Positions 1-7,634 of a stretch of 32,378 nucleotides of DNA are shown here, in pieces. Positions within the stretch are counted from its first letter, which is position 1. Every line of letters starts with the position of its first letter. The stretch comes from Comamonadaceae bacterium (GTDB taxonomy: Bacteria; Pseudomonadota; Gammaproteobacteria; Burkholderiales; Burkholderiaceae_C), in contig CANGMW010000002.1 in NCBI GenBank assembly GCA_947454695.1, positions 1 through 32,378 of the forward strand, read 5' to 3'. Made by a program: the position numbers and the translations under genes. The notes below the pieces were generated by a model, which was given only the letters and a program-made list of their open reading frames with translations, was not told the origin of the DNA and made no database searches.

Positions 1-506
1 CTGCCTTTGCCCATGACACGCAGCACCTGGTCGCGCGGGCTGACATGAAAAGTCTTGAGCGTGACGAGCTCACTCACGCGCAGACCGCTGGCGTACATCA
101 ACTCCAGCATGGTGCGGTCGCGCACGGCCAGCGGTGTGGCCTCACCGGGCGCGGCCAGCAGGTCTTCGACCTGACGTTCGCTCATGGTCTTGGGCACGCG
201 CAGCGGTTTTTTGGCGGCCAGCAATCGCAAGGTGGGGTCGGCCTGAACATAGCGCTCACGCAAGGCCCAGCGGTAAAACCGCTTGAGGACGGTCAGGCGC
301 CGGTTGGCCGTGGTGGCGCGGCTGCTCGCGTGTTGGGCAGCGAAGTAGGCGTTGATGTCGGCCTCGCCGGCGGCCAGCAGGGTCTGCTGGTGGGCGATCA
401 GCCAGTTGGTGAAGAGGGTGAGGTCGCGCCGGTAGGCGGCCAAGGTGTTCTTGGCCAGGCCCTCCTCCAGCCAGAGTGCATCGATGAAGGTATCAATGTC
501 CGGCAT
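1..506 (-). CDS. xerD: Tyrosine site-specific recombinase XerD, N-terminal part (cut by window edge)
   Basis: XerD, with XerC, resolves chromosome dimers at dif near the division septum. The reverse strand from ATG at 506 reads MPDIDTFIDALWLEEGLAKN, a SAM-like core-binding N-terminus, followed by TANRRLTVLKRFYRWALRE and the start of the catalytic domain with the first catalytic Arg in ELMYASGLRVSELVTL. About 168 codons are visible, against about 300 for the family; the C-terminal HxxR and Tyr lie beyond the left edge. An in-frame TTG at 533 is possible, but ATG fits family starts better. It lies 27 bp downstream of the solute-binding protein gene on the same strand, so the two may be co-transcribed. 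No flanking att sites or mobile genes are seen, so a housekeeping Xer is much likelier than an integrase. Confidence 0.88.
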   Translation of the reverse strand, partial: MPDIDTFIDALWLEEGLAKNTLAAYRRDLTLFTNWLIAHQQTLLAAGEADINAYFAAQHASSRATTANRRLTVLKRFYRWALRERYVQADPTLRLLAAKKPLRVPKTMSERQVEDLLAAPGEATPLAVRDRTMLELMYASGLRVSELVTLKTFHVSPRDQVLRVMGKG

Positions 507-533
507 GGCAGGCAGGGCCTTGGCGTGCCTCAA

Positions 534-1496
534 TTAATCCAGTCGCAGGTGCGCGGTTTCCACCACTTTTTTGTAGACGGCGAATTCCTGCTTGATCTGC
601 TCGGCAAACTGCTCGGGCGTGTTGGCCACGATCAGGGAGCCGGTGTCTTCAATGCGGCGACGCACGGCAGAATCTTCCAGTGCTTTGCGCACACCCGCGT
701 TGATTTTGTCGACCACGTCTTTGGGCAGACCTTTGGGGCCATAGATGCCGTAGTAAGCCATGCGGTTCACCGGCTCCAGACCCACTTCTTTGAAGGTGGG
801 CACGTTGGGCAGTTGTGCGAGCCGCTGGGGTGCGGCCAACACGATGGGCACCAAGCGGCCGGTCTGGATGAAGGGCAAAGCCGAGGGCAGGTTGTCAAAA
901 ATAATGGGCACCTGACCCGCCACCGTGTCGTTCAGCGCGGGGCCGGCACCCCGGTAGGGAATGTGGGTGATGAAAGTTTTGGTCTCGCTCTTGTACAGCT
1001 CGGTTTGCAGGTGGCCGATGCCGCCGGTGCCCGAGGTGGCATAAGAGTATTTGCCCGGGGATTTTTTCAGCTCGGCGATGAAGCCTTTGTAGTCGGTGGC
1101 GGGGAAGCTCGGGTGCACCGCAATGATGTTGGGCGTGGCCGCGATGTTGATGATGGGCGTGAAGTCCGTCAGCGGGTTGTAGGGCGTCTTGGGATTGATG
1201 GCCGGGTTGGCCGCCGTGGTGGACACGGTGGCCACGCCCAGCGAATAACCATCGGGGGTGGCCTTGGCGGTTTCATTGGCGCCGATCACGCCGCCGCCAC
1301 CGGCCTTGTTCTCCACCACCACGGTTTGGCCCAGTACCTTGCCCAGCGGGTCGGCAATGGTGCGCGCAATGATGTCGGTGGTGCCGCCCGGTGCGAAAGG
1401 CACGACCAGACGAATGACTTTGTTCGGATAGCCCTGAGCCAGGGCGCTACCGGCAGCAGCCAGCAAACACAAGGTGAAAAGTGCACGACGTTGCAT
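534..1496 (-). CDS. Bug/TctC-family tripartite tricarboxylate transporter substrate-binding protein
   Basis: This is a periplasmic extracytoplasmic solute receptor of 320 aa, the usual length of the Bug (Bordetella uptake gene) family. It opens with a Sec signal peptide (Arg-Arg, then a hydrophobic core, cleavage likely after ALA at about residue 20). The family signature VVPFAPGGTTDIIAR follows, then a GGGGVIGANETAKATPDGY segment typical of the ligand pocket. Such receptors bind carboxylates or other small anionic molecules and hand them to TctA/TctB-type membrane proteins; none is nearby, which is normal for these often orphan receptors. An AGAGGA Shine-Dalgarno lies 7 nt before the ATG (complement of 1504-1509). 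The natural substrate cannot be told from sequence. Confidence 0.93.
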   Translation of the reverse strand: MQRRALFTLCLLAAAGSALAQGYPNKVIRLVVPFAPGGTTDIIARTIADPLGKVLGQTVVVENKAGGGGVIGANETAKATPDGYSLGVATVSTTAANPAINPKTPYNPLTDFTPIINIAATPNIIAVHPSFPATDYKGFIAELKKSPGKYSYATSGTGGIGHLQTELYKSETKTFITHIPYRGAGPALNDTVAGQVPIIFDNLPSALPFIQTGRLVPIVLAAPQRLAQLPNVPTFKEVGLEPVNRMAYYGIYGPKGLPKDVVDKINAGVRKALEDSAVRRRIEDTGSLIVANTPEQFAEQIKQEFAVYKKVVETAHLRLD

Positions 1497-1545
1497 GGTG
1501 TGATCCTCTTTTTAAAAAATGATGCCGTTGACCAATCCGTGGATT

Positions 1546-2145
1546 CTATTGTCCCAACAAGCCGTTACGCAGCCGGGTATCCACCGGGTCATCGCCTACA
1601 AAAATGGCGAGCAAGGCCTGGTAGAAATCAGCGCCGGCAATCAGCACATTCTGCGCCTTGCCGTTAATGGCCAGACTCAAGCCGCGCTCGGGCACAAAGT
1701 CCAGGTCAATCGTGTCGCCTGAGCGGGTGTTGCCCAGCGCGTTGATGGTGGCGGAAAACACGGCCACGCGCTCCTGCATGGCGGCCCATTGGGCATCGTT
1801 GACGTTCTTGCGCATGCCGTCCACGAGCGCTTGGTTAATGTCTTGGGCGCTCACGTCCAAGAGCATGCGCAACTGCAAGCGCTTGGGGCCACTGGCGCTG
1901 ATCGCGGTTGACCCGTTTTGGGTTTTTTGCACCAGGTACAAACCCGCCACATAGGCCCGGAAGAAAAAGATGGACCGAATGCCCAGCCCGTTGAGCTGCA
2001 AGTCCTGCCGCCCCAGTTGGATCTGATCCTCAAACCGCTGCCCCGCCAGTGTGGCCGCCTGCGCAGGCGTGGTCAGCGCGGCAATCAAAGTCAGGACGCA
2101 CGATAGGGTTCGAAAAAGGGCAGTGTAAAAATTTGAAAGTTTCAT
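1546..2145 (-). CDS. Periplasmic chalcone isomerase-like (CHI-fold) protein
   Basis: The product has 199 aa with an N-terminal signal peptide, likely cleaved at AQA about residue 30. The mature part has the layout of the bacterial chalcone-isomerase-like family: GxxFEDQIQLGRQDLQLNGLG, then FFRAYVAGLYL, an LRMLLDVSAQ strand, and a C-terminal GADFYQALLAIFVGDDPVD. Bacterial members are not known to make flavonoids; most are uncharacterised periplasmic proteins, so the name describes the fold and not a demonstrated reaction. It lies 49 bp upstream of the solute-binding protein gene on the same strand, and the two could share a transcript. No convincing Shine-Dalgarno precedes the ATG. The gene upstream on the other strand (AEC permease) diverges from it across an 88-bp gap. 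Confidence 0.85.
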   Translation of the reverse strand: MKLSNFYTALFRTLSCVLTLIAALTTPAQAATLAGQRFEDQIQLGRQDLQLNGLGIRSIFFFRAYVAGLYLVQKTQNGSTAISASGPKRLQLRMLLDVSAQDINQALVDGMRKNVNDAQWAAMQERVAVFSATINALGNTRSGDTIDLDFVPERGLSLAINGKAQNVLIAGADFYQALLAIFVGDDPVDTRLRNGLLGQ

Positions 2146-2221
2146 CTTGATGGAACGCGTCTGAAGCGCATCGGGCTGACGATCGCCGCCACGGTGCTGC
2201 TTGCGCTTGAAAAATCACTGG

Positions 2222-2227
2222 TATTCT
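2222..2227 (+). promoter_or_regulatory. Candidate -10 hexamer TATTCT, 6 nt before the permease GTG
   Basis: TATTCT is followed by six bases and then the GTG start of the AEC permease, with no Shine-Dalgarno between. A transcript starting at normal -10 spacing would begin at or next to the GTG, so a leaderless mRNA is inferred. No good -35 is evident (TTGCGC at 2201 is only 15 nt away). Confidence 0.35.
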
Positions 2228-2233
2228 TGCACG

Positions 2234-3139
2234 GTGAACTACGCGCAGCTCCTCTTCCCCGATTTTTCTCTCATCCTTTGCGGCTATTTGGTGTGTCGCC
2301 ACACCCAGCTCAACCGCACGGTGTGGGAGCCGGTGGAAAACCTGGTCTACTTTTTCCTGTTTCCCGTTTTGCTGTTTCACAGCATTGTGAAAAGCCCGCT
2401 GGACCTGTCGGCCGCGTCCGGGCTGATCGGTGCGGGTCTGTGCATGGGCTTGTCCGGCATCGCCCTGGCCTACAGCCTGCCCGCATTGCCCTTCATCGGG
2501 CGGCATATCGACCGGCGCGTCCATGCGGCCAGTGCCCAGGTGGCGTTTCGCTTCAACTCCTTCATCGGTCTGGCCTTGGCCGACCGGCTGGCGGGCGCGC
2601 AAGGCCTGCTCCTGATTGCGGTGCTGATTGGTTTTTGCGTGCCGCTGTTCAATGTGGGGGCGGTCTGGCCCATGGCGCGCCATGCCAAGCGGGGCTTTGT
2701 GCGCGAGCTGGTGCGCAACCCGCTCATCATCGCCACGGTGTCGGGTTTGGTGGCGAATTTGCTCGGCTTCAAAGTGCCCGTGTGGGCGGAGCCCACCCTC
2801 TCGCGCATTGGTGCGGCGTCTTTGGCGCTGGGTCTGATGGCCGCCGGTGCGGGCTTGCAATTTGCGTCGCTGGCGCAAGCCAAGACTTTGGGCACCGCCG
2901 TGTTGGCGATTCGTCATCTCCTCTTGCCTATGGTGGCTTGGGGCTTGGCGCGCTTGTTTGGGCTGACCGAGGTGCAAACCACCATCCTGCTGGCCTTCTC
3001 GGCCTTACCCACCGCCTCGAGCTGTTATGTGCTGGCCACCCGCATGGGCTATGACGGCGCTTATGTGGCGGGCTTGGTGACCTTATCCACCCTGCTGGGC
3101 GTGGTCAGCCTGCCCTTTGCGCTGGCTGTTTTGCGCTGA
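2234..3139 (+). CDS. AEC family (auxin efflux carrier-type) permease
   Basis: This is an inner-membrane transporter of about 301 aa with roughly ten hydrophobic segments across its length. The N-terminus (YAQLLFPDFSLILCGYLVCR, then VWEPVENLVYFFLFPVLLFHS) and C-terminus (TTILLAFSALPTASSCYVLA, then VAGLVTLSTLLGVVSLPFAL) match the AEC layout of two five-helix halves. Bacterial members export or import small organic acids such as malonate or malate; the substrate here is unknown. I chose GTG 2234 because homologues begin with a short stretch before the first helix; an in-frame TTG at 2201 would add 11 residues. It is transcribed convergently with queG, the two stop codons being about 40 bp apart. 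Confidence 0.88.
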   Translation: MNYAQLLFPDFSLILCGYLVCRHTQLNRTVWEPVENLVYFFLFPVLLFHSIVKSPLDLSAASGLIGAGLCMGLSGIALAYSLPALPFIGRHIDRRVHAASAQVAFRFNSFIGLALADRLAGAQGLLLIAVLIGFCVPLFNVGAVWPMARHAKRGFVRELVRNPLIIATVSGLVANLLGFKVPVWAEPTLSRIGAASLALGLMAAGAGLQFASLAQAKTLGTAVLAIRHLLLPMVAWGLARLFGLTEVQTTILLAFSALPTASSCYVLATRMGYDGAYVAGLVTLSTLLGVVSLPFALAVLR

Positions 3140-3144
3140 GTGCA

Positions 3145-3158
3145 GCGGCACTTGCCGC
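3145..3158. terminator. Weak hairpin between convergent permease and queG genes
   Basis: GCGGC, a four-base ACTT loop and GCCGC form a perfect 5-bp stem between the two stop codons. No clear U-tract follows on either strand, so intrinsic termination is doubtful. Confidence 0.2.
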
Positions 3159-3180
3159 CTTTGCCCAATACGCACCCCGA

Positions 3181-4272
3181 TCAAACCGACGCAGCTTGCG
3201 TCAGCGCCCACTGCACGTGCTCCCGCACCAAGGCGCTGGGATGATCCAAGGCCTGCGTAAGCACGGCTTGGATGGAGGTCTGCGCCCTGGCATCGTCACA
3301 CGAGCGCAGCGCATTGCCCAGGGCCACGGCGATGTTGCGTTGCCAGCGCTCATGGCCGATGCGCCGAATCGGGCTGCCCAGGGTGTGGTGCAAGAATTCC
3401 GCTTCGCTCCAGGACCACAACGTCAGCAGCTGCGCACCACTCAAACCGGCACGCTCGTCAAAATCGGGCAGCGCGCTGCGCTGTGCAAATTTGTTCCAGG
3501 GGCACACCAGCTGGCAGTCATCACAGCCGTAAATCCGGTTGCCCATGAGCGGGCGCAGTTCCAGCGGAATGGGCCCGGCGTGCTCGATGGTGAGGTAAGA
3601 GATGCAGCGTCGCGCATCCAGCTCAAAGGGTGCCACGATGGCCTGCGTGGGGCAGATGGCGATGCACGCGCTGCACTGGCCGCAGTGGCTGCTGACGGGC
3701 TCACTTGGCGGCAAAGCCACATCCAGGAAAATTTCGCCCAGAAAAAACAGGGAGCCCGCGTCGCGGTTGAGCACCAAGGTGTGTTTGCCGCGCCAACCCA
3801 GACCGCTGCGGCTAGCCAGCTCGGCTTCCAGCACTGGTGCAGAGTCGGTGAACACCCGGTGGCCGAAAGGCCCGATGTGTTGCGCCATACGTTCACTGAG
3901 TTGCTGCAGGCGTTGGCGCAAGACCTTGTGATAATCCCGCCCCCGGGCATAAACGGAGACCACGGCTTCTTGCGGGCGTTGCAGGCGACCCAGTTCTTGC
4001 GTCTGCCAATCCAAGGAGGTATTTGAGGGCAGATAATCCATGCGGGCGGTGATGATGCTGACCGTGCCGGGCACCAGCTCAACGGGCCGGGCGCGTTTGA
4101 GGCCGTGGCGGGCCATGTAGTCCATCTCGCCATGAAAGCCCCGGGCCAGCCAGTCCGTCAAGCCGGGCTCGGCGCTGGACAAGTCAACCCCGCTCACGCC
4201 GATTTGCGAGAATCCCAGTTCGCGAGCCCATGCCTGAACCAAGGATATGAATTGAGTGCTGTTGAAGGTCAC
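3181..4272 (-). CDS. queG: Epoxyqueuosine reductase QueG
   Basis: QueG is a cytoplasmic cobalamin- and 4Fe-4S-dependent enzyme that reduces epoxyqueuosine to queuosine in tRNA, the last step of queuosine synthesis. The 363-aa product matches the family length. It has LGFSQIGVSGVDL and HGEMDYMARHGLKRARPVEL near the N-terminus, DSAPVLEAELASRSGLGW in the middle, and two ferredoxin-like clusters: CGQCSACIAICP (first Cys about 197) and CDDCQLVCPWN (first Cys about 250). The C-terminal HEAT-like tail contains IRRIGHERWQRNIAVALGNA. GTG 4272 is chosen because it starts at the family N-terminus; the frame stays open upstream to 4512, but that part overlaps tsaE and is not QueG-like. The start region overlaps the divergent tsaE start. 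Confidence 0.95.
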   Translation of the reverse strand: MTFNSTQFISLVQAWARELGFSQIGVSGVDLSSAEPGLTDWLARGFHGEMDYMARHGLKRARPVELVPGTVSIITARMDYLPSNTSLDWQTQELGRLQRPQEAVVSVYARGRDYHKVLRQRLQQLSERMAQHIGPFGHRVFTDSAPVLEAELASRSGLGWRGKHTLVLNRDAGSLFFLGEIFLDVALPPSEPVSSHCGQCSACIAICPTQAIVAPFELDARRCISYLTIEHAGPIPLELRPLMGNRIYGCDDCQLVCPWNKFAQRSALPDFDERAGLSGAQLLTLWSWSEAEFLHHTLGSPIRRIGHERWQRNIAVALGNALRSCDDARAQTSIQAVLTQALDHPSALVREHVQWALTQAASV

Positions 4273-4743
4273 CTGCCGATTGTAAAAACATTGCGCTGCG
4301 CGGATGAAGCCGCCACGCAGGCACTGGCACGCCAACTGGCTGGTCAAGTCGCGCTGCGCCAGGCCCTGGTGGAATTGCGCGGCGATCTGGGTGCCGGCAA
4401 GACCACGCTGGTGCGGCATGTGCTGCAGGCGCTGGGCGTGCAAGGCCGCATCAAAAGCCCCACCTACGCGGTGGTCGAGCCCTACAACGTGGCCGGCCTG
4501 CCCATCTGGCATTTTGATTTCTACCGCTTCAATGATCCGCAGGAATGGGAAGACGCGGGCTTTCGGGACATCTTTGCCAGCCCCGGCTTGAAGCTGGTGG
4601 AGTGGCCGGACAAAGCCGGTTCGGCATTGCCGCCTGCCGATCTGCAGGTGGACATGGTTCTGCTGGACGATGACGCGCGCAGCATCACCCTCACCGCTTC
4701 AACCACGCTGGGCCGTACGCTCTTGGAGGGGCTGCCCGAATGA
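4252..4743 (+). CDS. tsaE: tRNA threonylcarbamoyladenosine synthesis ATPase TsaE
   Basis: TsaE is the P-loop ATPase that works with TsaB and TsaD to make t6A37 on ANN-decoding tRNAs. The protein shows the Walker A motif GDLGAGKTT at about residues 44-52, then IKSPTYAVVEPY, HFDFYRFNDPQEWEDAGFRD and LVEWPDKAG, all family signatures. The start is uncertain. TTG 4252 has AAGGA at 4241-4245 with a 6-nt spacer and gives 163 aa; TTG 4291 gives 150 aa but has no Shine-Dalgarno. With the first choice, the 5' ends of tsaE and divergent queG overlap by 21 bp. The stop overlaps the amidase start as ATGA (4740-4743), which suggests translational coupling; tsaE-amidase is a common gene pair in proteobacteria. 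Confidence 0.9.
   Translation: MSAVEGHLPIVKTLRCADEAATQALARQLAGQVALRQALVELRGDLGAGKTTLVRHVLQALGVQGRIKSPTYAVVEPYNVAGLPIWHFDFYRFNDPQEWEDAGFRDIFASPGLKLVEWPDKAGSALPPADLQVDMVLLDDDARSITLTASTTLGRTLLEGLPE
4279..4284 (-). promoter_or_regulatory. Candidate -10 hexamer TACAAT, 6 nt before the queG GTG
   Basis: On the reverse strand TACAAT, six bases and GTG follow one another with no Shine-Dalgarno. This predicts a leaderless queG transcript. The element lies inside the tsaE coding region. Confidence 0.4.
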
Positions 4744-6077
4744 AGCGGCGCATGCTGCTGCAATCCGGCTCGGTGGTGCTCTTAATGGGCAGCTGGGAAC
4801 TGGCGCGCGGGGCGAGCATCCTGGCAGTACGCCTATGGCCCGCGCCCGACTACACCCGGGTGACGATCGAGTCCGACACGCCACTGCTCACCCGCCAGAC
4901 CTTTGTGGCACAACCGCCGCGGCTGGCGGTGGACATTGAAGGCGTCACGCTGAACCCGGCCCTGCGCGAGCTGGTGGCCCAGGTCCAAGCGGATGACCCC
5001 AATATCGGTGGCATCCGCGTGGGGCAGTTTTCAGCCAATGTGGTGCGCTTGGTCATTGACCTGAAGCAGCCCATGACCCCACAAGTGTTTTCGCTCTCAC
5101 CCGTCGCGGCCTACCATCACCGCCTGGTGATGGACCTGTACCCCAAACAGGCAGCAGACCCGCTGGCCGCCCTGATTGCCGAGCGGCTCAAACAAAAAGA
5201 GTCCGCCAGTCTGGCCCCCAAAGGCAAGGAGCGCCAGAACGCCAACGATCCGCTGGGCGAGTTGATGGCTCAGCAAGCCCGCAAAGGCGGCAGCGCCGCA
5301 AACACGGGCAATTCAGCAATCCCTCAGGCTGGCACTGCACGGAGCAACGGGACCGAGCGGCTCATCATCATCGCGCTGGACCCCGGCCATGGCGGCGAGG
5401 ACCCGGGCGCCATCGGGCCCGGGGGGACACGCGAAAAAGACGTGGTGCTCAAACTGGCGCACCGCTTGCGTGAACGCATCAACGCGATGACCATTCGCGG
5501 CAACACGGTGCATGCCTACCTCACCCGTGATGCGGATTTTTTTGTGCCCCTGCATGTGCGCGTGCAAAAAGCACGTCAGGTGCAAGCGGACTTGTTTGTC
5601 AGCCTGCATGCCGATGCTTTCTACACCCCGCGCCCGCAAGGTGCGAGCGTGTTCGCGCTCAGCCACGGCGGCGCCAGCAGCAGTGCGGCGCGCTGGATGG
5701 CCGCCAAGGAAAACAAGGCCGATTTGATTGGCGGCCTCAATGTGCAAGCCAAGGACCGCGAAGTGCAGCGCGCCTTGCTGGACATGAGCACCACCGCGCA
5801 AATCAACGACAGTTTGAAATTGGGCGGCACGCTGCTGAGCGAAATCGCCCGCGTGGGCAAGCTGCACAAACCGCAGGTCGAGCAAGCCGCGTTTGCGGTG
5901 CTCAAAGCCCCGGACATTCCCAGCGTGCTGGTGGAGGCGGCTTTCATTAGCAACCCCGAAGAAGAGACCTTGCTCAACAGCGAGTCTTATCAGGAGCAAC
6001 TGGCCACTGCACTGGTGCGCGGGATTGAAGGCTACTTTGCCAAAAACCCGCCCCTGGCCCGAAACCGCAGCGTCTGA
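4740..6077 (+). CDS. amiC: N-acetylmuramoyl-L-alanine amidase, AMIN plus amidase_3 (AmiC-like)
   Basis: This is a periplasmic zinc amidase that cleaves the peptide stem from MurNAc during septal peptidoglycan splitting. The 445-aa protein has an N-terminal export signal (MKRRMLLQ then a hydrophobic stretch; the Arg-Arg fits a possible Tat route as in E. coli AmiA/AmiC). An AMIN domain follows at about 25-135, which normally targets the septum or peptidoglycan, then a low-complexity linker at about 140-205 and the amidase_3 domain. Zinc ligands are visible as H217 (LDPGHGG), E232 (TREKD) and H290 (SLHAD), with catalytic E399 (LVEAAFISN). The start overlaps the tsaE stop by ATGA. The symbol follows the domain layout; AmiB-type naming is also possible. 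The gene ends 12 bp from the convergent DedA gene. Confidence 0.93.
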   Translation: MKRRMLLQSGSVVLLMGSWELARGASILAVRLWPAPDYTRVTIESDTPLLTRQTFVAQPPRLAVDIEGVTLNPALRELVAQVQADDPNIGGIRVGQFSANVVRLVIDLKQPMTPQVFSLSPVAAYHHRLVMDLYPKQAADPLAALIAERLKQKESASLAPKGKERQNANDPLGELMAQQARKGGSAANTGNSAIPQAGTARSNGTERLIIIALDPGHGGEDPGAIGPGGTREKDVVLKLAHRLRERINAMTIRGNTVHAYLTRDADFFVPLHVRVQKARQVQADLFVSLHADAFYTPRPQGASVFALSHGGASSSAARWMAAKENKADLIGGLNVQAKDREVQRALLDMSTTAQINDSLKLGGTLLSEIARVGKLHKPQVEQAAFAVLKAPDIPSVLVEAAFISNPEEETLLNSESYQEQLATALVRGIEGYFAKNPPLARNRSV

Positions 6078-6089
6078 GGCGCTGACGCT

Positions 6090-6725
6090 TCAACGCCGGC
6101 GGGCGCGGTAACTGCCTATCAGCACCAACAAGCCGGGTATCAAAATCATGGCCCAAATGATTTTGTCTAAGTGCGCTTTGACAAAGGGGAAATTGCCGAA
6201 GAAATAGCCCACCGTGATGATGCCCACAACCCACAGCGCGCCGCCCCCGATATCGAACAGCGTGAATCGGGTGCGCGACATCTGCGCCACACCCGCCACA
6301 AACGGTGCGAAGGTACGCAAGAAAGGCATGAAGCGCGCAGCCACCAGGGTGATGCCGCCATAGCGCTCGTAAAACGCATGGGCCCGCTCAAACGCTTGCT
6401 TGTTGAACCAACGGGAGTCTTCCCACTGGAAGACCTTAGGACCAACAAATCGCCCGATGGTGTAGTTGCTCTGGTTGCCCAGCACCGCCGCGGCGAACAG
6501 CAAACCCACCGACAGCGGATAGCTCATCAGCCCCACGCCGCACATGGCGCCCACCACAAAAAGAAGCGAATCGCCGGGCAAGAATGGCATCACCACCACG
6601 CCGGTCTCGACAAAAATCACCAGAAAAAGCAGGGCGTACACCCAGGCGCCGTAGTGGGTGACAAACAGCTCAAGGTGTTTGTCGACGTGCAAGATAAAGT
6701 CCAAAACAAAAGCGATGTAGTCCAT
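6090..6725 (-). CDS. DedA family (SNARE-associated-type) inner-membrane protein
   Basis: The 211-aa polytopic protein has the DedA hallmarks: an acidic-proline motif FVETGVVVMPFLPGDSLLF in the first re-entrant segment, GRFVGPKVF, and the basic motif RFMPFLRTFAPFVAG followed by GGGALWVVGIITVGYFFG. DedA proteins are now linked to phospholipid and undecaprenyl-phosphate flipping and to membrane homeostasis; which lipid this copy handles is not readable. It starts 14 bp after the stop of the upstream alpha/beta hydrolase gene on the same strand, so the two are probably one operon. It is convergent with the amidase gene. Confidence 0.92.
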   Translation of the reverse strand: MDYIAFVLDFILHVDKHLELFVTHYGAWVYALLFLVIFVETGVVVMPFLPGDSLLFVVGAMCGVGLMSYPLSVGLLFAAAVLGNQSNYTIGRFVGPKVFQWEDSRWFNKQAFERAHAFYERYGGITLVAARFMPFLRTFAPFVAGVAQMSRTRFTLFDIGGGALWVVGIITVGYFFGNFPFVKAHLDKIIWAMILIPGLLVLIGSYRARRR

Positions 6726-6739
6726 GGCGGGTGGTGTGT

Positions 6740-7540
6740 TCAGGGTTGCATGTTATTTTGAATCCAGGCCGCGATCAGATCGACCGCTTGTTTTTCAGCC
6801 CCGATGTAGCCGTGAAAATGAAGCGCCTCGCAGGGGTTGCCGCTCGCACCTTCACCGGCTTCAAACAACACGAGTTCTTTGCGCTTGGCCTTGCTTAAGC
6901 GCGAGATGATTTGCGGCGCTTCTTGCGGCTTGCAAAACGCGCAGGCATCCTTGGCATGGTGGAGCACCAAGACGGGCACGATGATTTTGTCCAGGTCCTG
7001 CTTGGGCACGGCCCCATTGACCCGGTAGGACGTGATCGAAGAGGTCAGCACCACGCCGGCCAGCATGTGCTCTTGGTCACGAATCGCGGCCGCCGCGGCC
7101 GATATCGTGCCCATGCTGGTGCCCACCACCCAGATGGGTAAATTATTTTTCTGACGAATCGTCTTGAAGATTGCCAGGTTGTCGGCCTGATGCTCATCGC
7201 GGATGCGGTTGGTGCCGTCCTGCAAATCGATCTCATCACTGGGGCGACCCACCATCACCAGATTGAAAGCATGAGCAGCCCAATCCTTGCCGGTGCGGAT
7301 CAAAAAATTGCGACTCAAGGGCCAGCCGTCCTCGCCGATCTGGCCGTAACCCCCGCCGCCGCCGGAGAACAGCACCACATTGGCAACGGCCTTGGGCTGC
7401 CAGACTTCGAACACGGGAACGCGCACACCCGGGCGGGTCTCGATTTGCTTCACGCCAATGGCTTTGCCATCTTGCGCCTGAGCAAGCAAAGCCAATGCCG
7501 ACAAGCCCATGGCGAGCAAAAATTTCAGCAAAAGGTTCAT
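6740..7540 (-). CDS. Exported alpha/beta hydrolase-like protein
   Basis: The product is 266 aa from ATG 7540 (the frame also stays open to 7621, but homologous sequence and the signal peptide start here). A Sec signal peptide MNLLLKFLLAMGLSALALLA ends near AQAQ. The alpha/beta-hydrolase core shows a Gly-rich oxyanion loop (LFSGGGGGYGQIG), the nucleophile elbow GTSMG with S142, an acidic residue after VLVLHHAKD, and a C-terminal His in EALHFHGYIG. Two Cys in DACAFCKP could form a disulphide, which fits a periplasmic location. The substrate is unknown; esterase or dienelactone-hydrolase-like activity is possible. It is divergent from mutL and precedes the DedA gene. Confidence 0.8.
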   Translation of the reverse strand: MNLLLKFLLAMGLSALALLAQAQDGKAIGVKQIETRPGVRVPVFEVWQPKAVANVVLFSGGGGGYGQIGEDGWPLSRNFLIRTGKDWAAHAFNLVMVGRPSDEIDLQDGTNRIRDEHQADNLAIFKTIRQKNNLPIWVVGTSMGTISAAAAAIRDQEHMLAGVVLTSSITSYRVNGAVPKQDLDKIIVPVLVLHHAKDACAFCKPQEAPQIISRLSKAKRKELVLFEAGEGASGNPCEALHFHGYIGAEKQAVDLIAAWIQNNMQP

Positions 7541-7622
7541 GGAGGCAGGGCTTTCAACGGGTTGAGGCTGGTGGTTATTGTCGCCTGACCAGCCGCGCCA
7601 TACGAGGGCCGCCTTTGCCACC

Positions 7623-7628
7623 TAAAAT
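7623..7628 (+). promoter_or_regulatory. Candidate -10 hexamer TAAAAT, 6 nt before the mutL GTG
   Basis: TAAAAT, six bases, then the GTG of mutL, with no Shine-Dalgarno. Normal -10 spacing would put the transcript start on the GTG itself, so leaderless expression is inferred. No clear -35 was found 16-18 nt upstream. Confidence 0.4.
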
Positions 7629-7634
7629 GATCGG

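Noticed and set aside
1..506. Integrase marking a mobile island
   Set aside because: The visible N-terminus is XerD-like, and no att repeats, tRNA or mobility genes flank it.
45..1667. Long plus-strand ORF (540 codons) opposite xerD and the solute-binding protein
   Set aside because: Its translation is low-complexity Gly/His/Gln/Val-rich antisense of well-recognised genes, with no domain and no Shine-Dalgarno; a GC-rich shadow frame.
2030..2977. Minus-strand ORF (315 codons) opposite the AEC permease
   Set aside because: The product is Arg/Gln/His-rich with no hydrophobic core or motif, as expected of an antisense frame to a membrane protein gene.
5313..5999. Minus-strand ORF within the amidase gene
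   Set aside because: The amidase frame carries all catalytic residues; the antisense product has no recognisable family feature.
6069..6089. Hairpin AGCGTC/GACGCT as a terminator between the amidase and DedA genes
   Set aside because: It overlaps the amidase stop codon and has no U-tract on either strand; a 6-bp stem is expected by chance in GC-rich DNA.
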